Both the position numbers and the translations under genes were made by a program. 60,000 bases of DNA. Source: Antedon mediterranea (lineage: Eukaryota; Echinodermata; Crinoidea; Comatulida; Antedonidae). Under the pieces are notes generated by a model. That model searched no databases. It was given only the letters and a program-made list of their open reading frames with translations, and was not told the DNA's origin. The DNA lies in NCBI RefSeq assembly GCF_964355755.1, contig NC_092677.1:11866601-11926600 (forward strand), written 5' to 3'. Below, one piece after another: positions 27,501 to 42,500 of this stretch (its first letter is position 1; every line of letters begins with the position of its first letter).

Positions 27501-30500
27501 CTATAAAACTTTATGCGATGTGCCCATATATGGACATGATGATGTCATATCACTACCATATTTGGGCACATAACATTTTTTTGTCAATCTACTTTGATAG
27601 TCTAGACAAGGCTTTAGAAACATAAATAAATTTATTCAATGCACACACCTAAAGAAAATGGTAAAACTCGCTGTCCATCTTGGAATGTCCAGTAAGGCTG
27701 AGCAAACTGGCCGTCACCAATAATCTCACATGAGAACTCAACGTCTGCTCCAGGGTAAGGTGTAGTTCTGATACTGGGGTTGATGGTAAAAATATAGCCA
27801 TCACTTACTGTTGAAGTGAAAAAGAAAAATCAGATCAATGATTGAAAAATGCTACAATAGTAGCGGTATTAAACATTTGAAATACTAATTGTTTACTTAC
27901 TTCGTGTTTCACAGATTTCGCCAGTAAAACCTGGAGGACAAATACACTGGCCATTCAGACAGTCACCTCCGTTGTTACAAGGAAGACGGCAATCAGTAGC
28001 TGCAGAAATAGAGACCATTACAGTGTACAGTTATAAAACATGAAAGAGTAGAATGGAAAAATAGAAAGGAAAAATAGGAAAACTTTTGAAAGAACTAGTA
28101 TTGCTCATTTCTACAACTCAGTCACACAGGACCTGTACATGCTTGTGTTGCTGAAACTTAACTGTTGTGGAAGATGGAAAGATGTGTTGATGATTGTGAC
28201 TTACATTTGAATTGGCAACGAGTTCCTTCATATTGTTGAGGACAGATGCAACGGCCATACTGACATTGACCTCCATTGTCACATCCAAGCAAACAACCTG
28301 GTTCTGAAATCAAATAATTCAATAAGTCTTTTACATTTGAAGCCCTTGTTATACAGAACCCCTCCTTTGGAACACCCCTATCCAGGGGACACCGCTATTA
28401 AAGGGACACTCCTGTGAAAAAAAAATGAGTGGAAATATACACTAAAGCCAACACCCTCTAATGTATTCGTTTAATAAAGTTTGAATATTTTTTATTGCTT
28501 GTCTTATATACATTATTTGTATGTCTTATTAATTTTTAGCGTAATTTATATTCAGAATGTCTATTGCTAGAAAATATATTATTAGAATACATTTAGTCTT
28601 ACCAAGAATATTGACTGGATAAACATTCGTTGATGTTTCTACAATACAAGTGTATGCTCCAACATCCGAAGCTTGAACATTTTCAATGATTAAATTAGTT
28701 CCAGTAGGAGACGTAGCTTGCATGTATACACGCTCATTTCCCGCTGCAATGAATACAAAAAAGACATTAGAAAAAGCCCATCCATAACTACTGTATATAT
28801 TACTCACAAAGTATTCATGACCATACCAAAATGATGCCAAACATAACAGTGGATCTTCATGCCCATAAAGTATGACAGGGTATTCTGACCTATTCTTAAA
28901 GCTTTGTCTACACTATCAAACTAGTTTGACAAAAAAAAGTGCCCAAATATGGTAGTGATATGACATCATCATGTCTATATTTAGGCACATCACATGTTGT
29001 TGGCAGATAAAGTTTGACTGAGCTTTACTCATGTATAGAATAATACTTGTTTCCAAATAAATCCAATATGCTAATTCCGGAAACTAAGCTATTGCAAAAT
29101 TACTTACTTCTTCTTGGTAGTATCATATCTCCATTAGGTCCCCGCCAGAGAGGTTGAGAGAGTCCTTGTCTGTTACCACCGTTTGCTTCACATAGGATGG
29201 TAAGACGACTCCCAAGACGAGGTACATCAAGTGAACTTGGGTTTACACTTAAAATGTAATCACTAGTGACTAATTAAAAAAGAAGCAACTTTAAAATAAT
29301 TAACTTTAGTGAGAAAACATCAATATAACAAACTGCTTCAATCAGGAAAATATTTTTATTGTTGATGTATGTTTAATATCCACATTCTTCTGGCTGCCAG
29401 GCATTTGTAAAATTGATACAAATTACTATATTTACAACTTTTAAAATGGTAAATACAAGTTGCTGTCATTTATTATTACTATATCAATTATATTTCTAAA
29501 CTTAAAGTCAATAAAGTAAGTAAAATTAAATATGGTTTATATATTGAATATGATATTTAGAACAATGCTGAAACATTCTTTTTTTGGCACACATCACAAC
29601 TTGCAAATTCATGTTAATTATATTGGTATTTTCTAAATAATCGCGACGAAAAGAATCATTAGCAAATAAACTAAGGACATGGTAAACTAACATGCTAACC
29701 ACAATTTTTAATACTCAAACTGATTGAGTGACCTACATTAAAACTGTACTGGAAAAATAAATTATGTGAGCATGCAACATATAGTATATGTACATAACAC
29801 AAGCAAAGATATTTCTTCGTATAATAATTATAAAATAACGATAACAAATATTACACATGACACATAGTTGCATTTACCTCTGAGGTGACAACGTTCACCG
29901 GTGAAATCTGGTAAACACTGACAAAGACCGTTGGAACAGCGCCCTCCATTGAGGCATGGAGCGGGACAATCACTAGCTACAACTACAATACAATGACATA
30001 CATATAGCACACAATAAAGCATTAAATGTGCAAGGCAATAAATAGCAAGACAAACTATACTGCAATGCAACATATAATATAATTATTTTTGTTTTCACTT
30101 TATCGTTTTTTTTCCCTTAGTGTCTGTTTTATTTATAGTTTTTTATAGTCAGACTTTTTTCATTCATTTATCCATCAAAAATTATTAATCTATTTTCTTT
30201 ATCTGTAATCAAATACAGTATTAATTAAAACTATACTATCACTGTATATATACAATCTATTATGTTAATATTGCAACATATAAAGAAATAACAGACAGTA
30301 ATCAAAACTTATATAAATGAAAAATAAATATAAATTATAAGAAAATCATAAAATGCTAAAACAAACACACCATATGTCAATTCAGCCAAATATACATACT
30401 AATATTATATTAATAGCAGTAATTAAAATAAACATAAAAATTACTATAAAAATCATACTAAATTAATATTCATATTGTAAAGACTAGGAACTAATATAAC

Positions 30501-33500
30501 ATAATACTATATAATGTATATTTAAATATATATTGTAACAGGTGTGATGTACAGGTGTAATTTACAGGTGGTACAATAGGTGTGATTTACAGGTGGTACA
30601 TACCTTTGATATGACATTGTGCACCAGTGTATGATCCCACACACTGACACTTGCCTGCTATACAAGCTCCTCCATTTAGGCATGGATTAGGACAAGTCGA
30701 ATCTGACATACACAAAAGTAATATTTAAAGTAACAAGTGCTTGTTGGTTCAAACTCATTCATGCATAAATTTATGTTATACTAGGTGCACATCTGCCTAA
30801 ATAAAATGGACTAAGATGAACAGGATTTGGCTTGCTTCTAGCAGTTTCACAGAAAAATCATAACAACATTATTAAACTATTAATAATATTAATGAAAAAG
30901 ATTTACCTCTAAGTTGAATTATAAAATTATTATCAAAGCTGTTGACTCGACAGGAGTACGATCCTGTGTCACCTGGTTGGATGTCTTCAATGTTAAGTCG
31001 CGCTCTAGATGGCGACAAAATAGTTGTATACACATCCGACTGAATATCACCTATATTGTATTATAAAGAAGTCAATAATTATGATTTCTTAACACCACTA
31101 ATCTTGTCCAAAATCATCCCCTTATGTGGAAGAGTGCTTAATTTATACAATGTATAGTAATAAAAAACATCAAAGCTCAGGATGAGGGGGGGGGGGGGAC
31201 TTATTTGAAGTGCAGTAATTTTAAGTTGGTTAATAATGATCAAACCTGGAGCTCTTGGTTCAATCAGTCGTCCATCAGGAGTGTACCAATTTGGAGGTGA
31301 TGTGCCACGCTTCACTTCACACACAAGGCTGATGTCAGCCCCAAGGTCTGGTGCAGTGATGTATTGTGGGATAATGTTGATCAGCATACCACGTACAGCT
31401 GTGAAATAATTCATATAGATAATATGTTTGTTGGTTTTGTTCTAGTAAATGAAATCAAATATTATTTACGTCGGTTCTGATTATTTGTGTTCTTTGGGGG
31501 AGGGGGGATCAGCTTCTAACAGTAAAAAGTCATTAATAGTATATTTTAAAGGGAACTTGAAGGCCATATACTACACACAACTTAAGCTCTCTCTACACTA
31601 TCAAACTAGTTTGACAAAAAAACATGTGATGTGCCCAAATATGATAGTGATATACCCAAATATGGTAGTGATATGACATCATCATGTCCATATATGGGCA
31701 CATCACATTTTCTTACATTTGAAGTTGCACTGTGGTCCAAAGTATCCACCAGGACAGCGACATGACTTTCCTGTGCTGCAAAATCCTCCATTCATGCAAG
31801 GCAATGCACAGTCCGTTTTCACTGTAACAATAATATAGTTATTGTTAAGAAAAGTGGGCATATAATGACAAAGCTACACTGACTATGGACAACAAGTACA
31901 TGCACAATGATAACAAAGTATAATGTTACCTTCAAACTGACAGATGGAACCTCCATACTCTGGTGGGCATTCACAAGAACCTGCTACACACCTTCCAGAA
32001 TTCATACAATCTGGTATACAGTAGTTGTTAGGATCAACTAAGATATTTTAAGGAGATAAAATGTGCCAATTAGTACATAGTCATTAAAACAATAACTAAA
32101 CACATATGGATATAATGTCACAAAAATAATGATATATTTACAAATAGGGATCTACTATAACTTAATATATATATATATACAAATAATATGTTATTTGTGT
32201 ACCTAGTAGATATCATACAAGTCCTCATTCAACTCAACAAATACAGTACAGAAATACAAAATTGAGACACTATAGAAAATATAGAAAAAAGCAACTTACT
32301 TTCAACTGTCACATTAACAATAGCTGTTTGTGGGCCAATTACACACTTATATTGGCCTTCATCTGGCAGGGTAAGGTAACTGAACACTAAACGGGAAGCA
32401 GTACGAGACATCTGTTCCACATATATCCTATCAGAATCTGTAAACAAATTAAATTTATAATAGTATTGCTTTTAGATAGGATTTATGGAAATGAGAAAAA
32501 TTGGCAATATGTACACTAGTAAAATCCTGTAAACCTACAAAGACGATCTAAGATAGATACAAAAATTTGCAATGTTCAATGGTTTACCTGATTCTTTGGT
32601 ACCAATAGCTCTATCTTGTTTATCATACCAGACGGGTGGAGATTGTATACTGAGTAGGGACGCTACATCAACATCCCGCATTTCACAAACAAAAGACACA
32701 GAGGAGCCAGCGAATGGACGAATATCATTACCACTTCCAGAAATGAGAATCGAGAAATTTGGCGAAGCTGTAAACAATATAAAAAAGCACATACATTATT
32801 CTCTTGTGATTGGATGTTTTAAATTGTTTCAGGTTAAAAAGTAACCTAATACCTAATATTAATAAAAGATATATTTTAGAAATGGATATACACACCATTA
32901 TTTTGGAGTTTTTTTCTAATCAATAATATTACTTGCTAGAACATAATATAAACAGCCTCAGGAAGACTCAAATCTTACATTAACCACACATCTTTAAAAT
33001 CGATTTAAGATTACTTACGTAGCGTTGAGGTCTGACAGTAACTGCCGGTAAACTGTCGTGGACATTGACACACACCATTTCTGCAGATTCCTCCATTTCG
33101 ACAGTTAGGAAAGCAGGAACGTAATGGTCCTAAAAGAAAGTTAATAGAAAATACAGAGAAGAATGATGGTAGGGAGTTGCAGATAGCACCAACTCTAACA
33201 GTTGGCAGGACAGACAGCAGGATTGGTCCTAATAAAAAGTGAATAAAAAATATGAAAGAGGATGGTGGTGGCTAGGACGGTATTGCAGATGAATCGCATG
33301 AATTTACACACAGAGAGACACACGATGTTGACGCCCTGGTATGTGTGAATTATAGAGTTTTGCTAGGCCATGTGAAAGAGGTGTTAGACTAACCTTGTGC
33401 CTCTATTGATAGATTAAACACTTGTCTAAATGTTCCGGATACACAGGTGTACAAGCCTACATCTCGTGGTTGCATGTTCCTTATTATCAATTTTGTAGCT

Positions 33501-36500
33501 CTATCGTTTATATTCTCAACATAAATGTGCGAGTTAATACCTGGAGAGTAAACAAATATAATATATGAATACCATGTGACTGTAGATGTAAAACAATTTT
33601 ACTGTATGCACTTTCCAGCATACAAGTTGCTGTTCAAAACCATACAGAATTACATTATCAACTAACTTGATCTAGGAGAGACCCTATTGTTTTGATTGTC
33701 GATCCACACGGGTGGTGTTGGTCCAGCTCGGGATAATTCACAATTGATTGTTACATCACCACCAACTGGAGTGTCTTCAGAGATGACATCATTTGGAGCA
33801 CTGACAGGAATACCTACAAGGAAATAAATCAATTTAAGGTTCTTTGTCTTTATAAGAATGGGCATATGTGATGTTTCCGTTCAGCAACTACAACTTGGAC
33901 AGCAAACTGAGCCAAGACCTTCAGTAAGGCGTTTTAATCAAATTAAAGTAACAATTTGCATATAAATTTGAATATCTTACTTTGTTGACAGTAGCCACCT
34001 GTGTAGCCCAACTGACACCTACATTGGCCTTGGATACATGTACCGCCATTTAAACAAGCTGGTATACATTGGCGACCAATCGCTGAAAAAATGAAATATG
34101 AAATGGTGATTTTTGTTATACATAGCTAAATTATGCAAATATAAAATCACATGTATGTAAAACCATTCTTTACCGACCTTGCTGGCAAAAGTTTCCAACA
34201 TAACCTTGTACACAGATGCACTGACCATTAAAACAAGTACCTCCATTACGACACGATGGTATACACTGAACAATGGGTGCTGCAGCAATAACAAAAAAAC
34301 AATATTATAGATAACTATAATTAATACAATAATACTGTAAAAGGTGAGACGGTTGGTAGAACGATTTTTTTCTGATAAGGACGATAAAACATATGTCCAG
34401 CGTACACATCTAGCTCATGTGCACTATAAAGAACCTAGTACATCTTGGGGGTTTACCCCGGTGTACCAGTTGACACACACAACCACTGTCAATCATAGCC
34501 AAAGATCATAACTGGGCTCTCTGGAAAATCAGTCTTTGACTGAAGAGTTCACCCAGTTTAAATAAATAAACAACACCTGACTGACCTCTGACAGTCATGT
34601 TGAACACCTGGGTAAACCTGCCAGCTACACAGGTGTAGAGTCCAGCGTCAGACACCTGGATGTTTTTAATGTAAAGCTTAGTTGTGTATAGATCAATCAC
34701 CTCAGAGTACAAACGATTACTTCCTCCTATCATAAAGATTTAAAAAACAAAATAGTCTTTTCATCAATCAGTTTTTAAAAACACTCATGAAAGAAATCAC
34801 TACATTCATATTTTCTTTGAAATAACATTTTTTAAATTTTAAGTATGTTTCAGTTTTCAGGGGAAAAAAATGATTTAGATAATAAAACATTTTTAAAGAT
34901 AGCATTTTTTAAAATCATAGATACCGACCTTGTCCAAGCTCTAGTATGCGGCGGTCATTTCTAGCTTTTTTCCAATAGGGAGGTGTTGCTCCTGGGTTTG
35001 TCACTTCACAAGTCACCATCACATCTCCACCAGCAAATGGCTCACCGATTACAGAGTTGGTGTTGATAGTTACTGGGTTTACTACAAAAGTCCAACAAAT
35101 GATTTGATTAATTAAGCATATTCTGGATTAAAAATGATTGGTTCGTGTCGCAACAGGTGTGAAAGACCCTTTACTCCCTAATATCATAAGTTAATGTTGA
35201 CACAGTAGGCCTGGTAAAATAAGTCGACTTTTCAAGTCAGGTAAACTTAACAGTTTCTGGTTTTAACAAAATTCATGGAAATTGGTAAACTCTGTTTTTA
35301 TAAATAATTTCATGTTTTATCAATGTTCACATGAAAATAAAAACATGCTGAATAGCAGAATTAACTATTCAAAGTATACATGCATTGCCAATTATTAAAC
35401 ACATATTTTTTTACTTTGCATTCAATGGAATAAACCAATATCCAGAAAATTGAGGCCTATATATACACACATGCTAAGTGGCTTTTCTATTATTATTTTT
35501 TTTTTTAATACTGTTTTTATTCCAAAGCATGCAGTTGTACCTCACCGAAATCCATTGGTTTGTAATGAAAATGATACGGTTGACCATTATGTCAGGCAAA
35601 CTAATTGTGGTTATAAATAAAATAAAGGCAAGCGTGCAAAAACAAGTTGGACAAAAGTCTCCATAGTTTTAAATATTCACAACTTACAAAACTCGCATCC
35701 ACATATTTATAATACCAGTACTTTCCGTTGGATACTGTATATTGCTATTCTCTTGGACAAGCAATAAAAGTCAAGCATTGAAAAAAAGTAAATATGCAAA
35801 ATAAAAACCTGAACAATCTGTATAATTGAATTGGAATATTTGTAACATTCAGAATTGCATGCAGTCATTTCCAGAACAATGCAAATAGCTGAGGGCTAAT
35901 TTCTTACGGAGGTTGCTACATGATGGACCATTGTATCCAAAGGGACACCTACAGTTGCCAGCCTCACAAAAGCCGCCGTTTTGACATGGTGGGAAGCAGG
36001 ATTGAACTGTAATAATGTAATCAATAATATCACTCGAATCTGTTTACTTATTACACTTAATAGTCTTGAGCAAATTTTAACTTTATGAATCCTCTTGTAT
36101 CTTTATGTTTGAATGTCGTCTGTATATTTTTGTTGTTTTTTTTAAAGTCAGTTGTACTGCTGTAGTACAGCTGTTAGAGCTACACTTGTAAAACAAAGTT
36201 TAATAAATAAATAAATGATACATTTCTAAAAAAACAACCATTTTTCTTTTAAAGATCACTTCTAAATGTTTAGTATTGTGCATGATACTTACAAACTAGT
36301 AAAAGATTGTAGTACTTGACAACACTTCCAACTGTACATGTATATTGGCCTTCATCTAAATGATTCAAGCCAATGATGTTTAATCTACTGCCTCTACTCC
36401 TCAAGTCAACTTCAGTGTAGATTCTGGCATTAGATCCTAGTTGTGAAAAAATGATTAAAAATAAGATATTTGCACACATTTTTGTACCATTTTCTGTGTT

Positions 36501-39500
36501 GGTCTTGAAGTTGGTCAGGTACTCTAAGGTAGACAAGATATTTTTAAAGATGCTTCCATCTTGAATGCTTGAGAAATTTTAAATCATAGGTGGGATCCTA
36601 TAGCAGACATTGAAAGACCAAGCTGCTGTGGACCATGAAAAACAGCTTTCCTTACACACAGCAGGGTTTGTACAGCATATACAGCAAAAGGCAACCAATC
36701 CATAAAAAAATATATAAATTGCTACAGATTACTATGATTGATGGCATCTTACCTGGAACTTTTCTTCTCACGGGATAACCTCTTGGATCAGTCCATTCTG
36801 GTGTAGGGGAGTCAGCATAAAGAGATGTTTTACAAAGTACTGTCAAATTACCCCCTACAGATGTTACTAGTCCAGAGGGAGTGACCACATCAACAGCATA
36901 ACCTTTTGTAGAAAAGGAAACGACATTACTTCACAGCAAGTATGTCATACTAAACCTTTCACAAATGCCACTACTTACAATGCATAATATATGTGAATGG
37001 TTCTTAAAATGTACATTACATTATTTAAATAATAAAAATAATAAAAATTTCTTGTGACTTACTCTGCGAACATGTTGGTCCATAAAATGGAGGCACACAT
37101 TCACAATGACCTCTGACACATTCACCTTCATTCCGACATGGTTGAGGGCACTCCGCTACAAACAAAAATGATCAACATGTGTAACTATATTTGTTAAGAA
37201 ACACCTCATAACTATTTACAAAATACCAGAGACTACTTTTTATGCAAGAATTAAGAAACTGTAAAAAGTGCATTCATGAGCAATAAGCTTTCAAATCAAA
37301 GAGAAAAACTATGAGCAATACATTAGAGCATAAAGGAATTACTACTTCCATAGTGACAAAAGGAAACTTTATCAACTGAGGGTGGAAGAAGGAAGAGAAT
37401 GCCATGCCATGTCACTGACTCACTAAATGGGAATGGTGTTCCTAGTCCTGTGCCTGCTATACAGTCCCGTTGTGGAAGTTCATCACATACTTTCAGAAAC
37501 TCATGTGCCTTCGGGAAATTTGCCCCCTGCAGCACACCTATAGCCTGACCACCGCAACTCTCTAGAATTTCGCGGCAAAAAGACTGACACAGCAGAAGGG
37601 AAGTATCGCTACGATCGCAAGGCTGGTAAAATGCTGTACAGAATAGGAGGTCTTTCGCCCCATGGCAGTCCACAAGCGTGCTTAGTTTGGTTACGAGTGT
37701 TTCAGCAGTTTCTGGATCTTCAGCTAAACTTGTCGGGAATACTGCATCAAGGTATAAGAGGTCACGACATTCTTGTGACCCCACGATTTCGCAACGTTCG
37801 ACCGTCAATGTTGGAGGGGTTGTAAAACTATTTGCTACAGAAAAATCAACAGAAGTACAAAAACTATTTATTCTATATGCTATAGAAAATTGCTTAGTAC
37901 ACCTATTTTTCTAATGCAATTTCCTTTGGAAAAATATAACATTCTATAATCAATACATGGCTGCCTAAGAATAGCACTAAATTTATTATATCTTACGCAT
38001 TATAACGTTGATACTCTCCGTATAGCCTCCAGCACTACAACTGTAGGTTCCCTCATCCAACTCAGTGAATCCATTAATGACAAGACGAGTCTGACCATTT
38101 GTCATGGGTTCAGAATAAACATGATTCCCTAAAAATAAATATATTTGTTAATCCATGACTCTAGTTATAAATAAACATCATATATGGATTTGAGTGGGGG
38201 CCCAGATTCCTTTTCAATTACTGTCCATATTTATACAATATATAATAGATATGTTAAGAGAACAAACACCCACACAGAATACTTTGAAAATAAGTTTTTT
38301 CTGCCATTATAAAATCCATAGGCAGGTTAAAGAATTCAAAATCCTCAATCCTCTACTGAAATTCTGAAAGTCTTTGATAAATTACAGAAGAATGTAGAAT
38401 TAAATTCTTACCAAAACTGCTTCTTGGGCTAATATACTCCTGGGTTGGGCCACGCCATACTGGTGGGCCAATGTCAGTCATGTTACTGTAACAGGTCCAA
38501 TACACCATCTGATCCATAGATAGCAACTCTTGGCCTGGCATAATCAGTAACTCAACCTCTGCGACTGATTAGATATATAAATAATAGGAATAAATAGTCA
38601 AAGACACAAGTTTGAACATTTTAATGCACTACAGGCTGTTTCATGAGTACCTCAATCCTGGTGCTTGGCTACAGACAATATATCAATATCAAAAAGACAT
38701 CACTATAAGTATGATACTGGGAGACTGTATGTTGGGTCATTAATGATATATTCTTTAACCATCTTCCATTGGTCTGACTTCTTTTCACAACAACCCACAT
38801 CCTGACTTTATTACATACACATTAAATTTTGTAAAAAAAAAAATTGCAATTGATTGTAATGAAAAAATGCAATTCATACCTAATTCTTCACAGCTAGATC
38901 CAGTGTAGCTAGGAACACAAATACAAACACCAAATGCACACGTACCTCCATTGGCACAAGCTGGTTGACACGGCGGAAAGACACGACCTAAAAAAAAAAA
39001 CATACCAGTAATTACAATGCTTCAAAACTATAATATAAAATTGAAGAACTGAAGAAATATTGCACTTACCAACTTGTAATTCACAGTATGGGCCTTCAAA
39101 GCCTTCTTGACAAACACACTGCCCATTCTGGCAAAGTCCTTCATTCTGACAGGGAGGAATGCACACACCAGCTACAAAAAAATTAAATATAGACTACAGT
39201 ACAAAGAAAATAATTATAATCTGAATTTGGTTTTAAATTAGCATATTTAGTAAATTTGGTCATAAAGCAATTAGGCTTACGACGAACTAAACTGCAATCT
39301 ATTCCGGTAAAACCCTCATCACACACACATTGTCGATTTCTGCAAACTCCATTTTGGCAGGCAGGTATACAAGGTGGAACTAAAGACAATATAAATAATA
39401 AAACATTGCACGTTAATGAGTTATGAATATTCACGATTTATGTGTGACTTGTCATTTTCAGGAAAATAAGTACACTTTATTTTTGGTGATCAGCATAAAA

Positions 39501-42500
39501 ATTTTTAAAAAAGTTTATAGTGTTATGCATGACAAATGAAAATTAAAATGCTTAAAATAAATACAGCAGTAACATATAAATTAGAATGACAGCCTGAATT
39601 TGTATTAACTTACCATATTGTCCACATGCTTCACCTGTGAATGATGTAGAACACTGACAACGCCCTTCAAAGCATGTTCCTCCATTCAAACACTCAGGCT
39701 GACATCCTGTGAACAAAATTGTAAAAGATAATATTTATAAATATAGATTTATTTATTTGAGTCCAAAAAACTTTAAAAGCACTTACAGGTACACTGCATG
39801 CAGGAATATTGGAATGTGTGTCAATTAATCTAACCTAGGTTGGTCATCACAAATTGAAAGCTCACTATTATTGAAATGTTAAATATATTCACCTTTATAT
39901 TGGCAGTATTGACCACTGAACCCTGGAAGACATCTACATTCACCGTATCTACAAAATCCTCCATTCTGACACTGTTCCATACATACTACACACAAAGTAA
40001 ACATTGACACCACATTGTTTACATTGTTTTAGTGAAGGAAACAAAATTAACACAAGATCCTAATACTTCCATTAACAAGTTTTTTAAATAAGAAAACAAT
40101 ATCAGAAATTGAAATATAGGACTTTAAATAGCTAGACTTCAATAACCATTCTTTTTCTGAAGATCATATTTAATAGGTTTTGGTCATCATAGGGTTCAAT
40201 ACAATTTTGTCTTATTTCAATTAGTATACACCATTTTAAACAACTGCAGCTCTCCAAAAACTGAATAATCCATTTTAAGGGAAATAAAGAATGGACTGAT
40301 AAGCTTTTCTGGAAGAGTCACAATATACAAGTAAACAAAATGCTTTATATTATTATGTTTTAATATTTTCATCTAAAGCATTGTTAAAATGTATGCAATT
40401 GTAACAATGCAATGTTAGTAAATCAATAGCACCAAAATATTCAAATATATCCAATACACAAATTAAATTATGTAATCATAATATAATTTCATATAATATC
40501 TAAATATAATAACTTTTATGTTAAACATTATTAGAAAGTTTAAATTATATGAATTAGATTAAAATTCAATAACTTTGTTACATTAATAGCTATAATACAG
40601 TTGATTAAATATAAATACTGTTTTCTTATTACAAATATCAGAACAAGTTAGAGAGTACAGTTAACTGTTGTAAACATTAAAGCAACTTTTTCCACATTGA
40701 TATAAGCATATGTCTCCACCTGACCAATAACATACCAGACAGTTTTGGATTATTTTAAAACTGTACCTCACCTTCGTCTTCACAAGTTGGTCCTTCAAAA
40801 CCCTCTTCACAAATGCAAGAACCATTCATACAAGTTGCGTTATTTTGACATGCTGGTAAACAGACTAGAAAATAATACATGCCGGTCGTGTACACAAAAT
40901 ACAACACAGACAACTTCTATTAAAATTAGATAAAGTAACATTTTTTTAATTAAAGCTCTGTCTGCACTATCAAACTAAAAAGGTATATGACATCATCATG
41001 TCTATGGGCACATTTTTGGTCACATAAACTTTGATAGTGTTAGACAAGCTTAAGCCTCATGCAATCTTGTCTTGTCATGCACATTAGATGCATTTGGTCT
41101 CCATGCATCTGCAATAACCTACCCTTTCTTTCACAAGCTAGGCCGCCAAAGCCTTCAGGACAGACACACATACCATTGGTACATGTAGCACCATTCTGGC
41201 ATTTTGGACTACAAACTTTATAGACAAATAACAATTTCAGAAGAGTGTAAAATTCTATAACATTTTTTTCTTTAACAATTGTTTATTATACTAAAGTATT
41301 TCGTTTGGCAATATAACTTTCTAAATAAATAAAACACACTGAAGCAAGTCCGTAGTCAGATGGGTTCTTTTTCCACAAAGGGGTAAGAATCACCATAAGC
41401 TAGGCATATTTACCGCTGCTAGTCCCGGGTTTAAACTTGCAAAAAATTCTTGGATGGCATTTCTTTTCATGACTTAGGAATGAGCCAACACAACATACTT
41501 ACCGACTTGCTCACAGGTTGGACCTTCAAATCCATAGATACATTGACAAACACCATTGATGCAGAATCCTCCGTTCTGACAACCAGGTTCGCACGCTGAA
41601 AAATTAAGACAAGTAACACACCTATACCATTTGATGGCTTGATTATGTATCACATCCCAAGCATTATTTAGGTTCATCATGAATAGATAGTTTTTGTAAA
41701 AATGTTGTAGTAAACTAATATTTAATCTGTATATGGTAATCTTTTGTTGAACGATCTAATCTTTTGATAGTGTAGACAGAGCTTAAAGATGACACAGTAT
41801 AACTGACTATGTTTAGTGGATTGTTAATTATACTTACTTCTAACTTCGCAGAATGTTCCAATATATCCAGTGAGACATTCACATACACCCTTCACACATT
41901 GACCGCCATTCATACATTCTGAGTTACACTGGCGCTCTAAAATTGAATAGAAAAAAAAACATTTACTGCTATTTAAAAATACAGGAATTCACAGTTTAAT
42001 AAAGGCACAAGCACAGGCAGGTTAATTATCACTCTTTGCTAATACCAGGCTTACTGCAATATTGTTTTTAAATCATATCTATGAAATTAAATTACATAAC
42101 AAAAAGAAAATATTGCAATGTTGCAACTTACCAAATTCACAGGAAGGTCCTTCAAAGCCTTGCGGACACTGACAAGCAGAATCTATACAGAGAGCGCCAT
42201 TTTGACATGGAGGATCGCAGTCAACAGCTGCAATGAAGATTATATAGAATAAAAGATTGTTTGTTTTCTTTTGTTTTTATATATTTAGGAAAATTACCAA
42301 GGATAATTGGGTGGTAATCCTGGTATCAAACTTTAGTGGTACACATTTAGGCACATGGTGAAGGAACTGAATTGAAAGCATGAGATTATAACTGACCAGT
42401 GGAAATTGTTCAAGAAAACCTTAGTGCTACTCTAGCGTACTGTACCTCTACAAGTAAATGCATCTTCAGCAATTTGAAATCCTCTTGGACAAATACAGAA

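Noticed and set aside
31186-31200. G-run as a quadruplex regulatory site
   Set aside because: It is a single uninterrupted homopolymer run in an intron with no repeated G-tract pattern. Slippage is enough to explain it.
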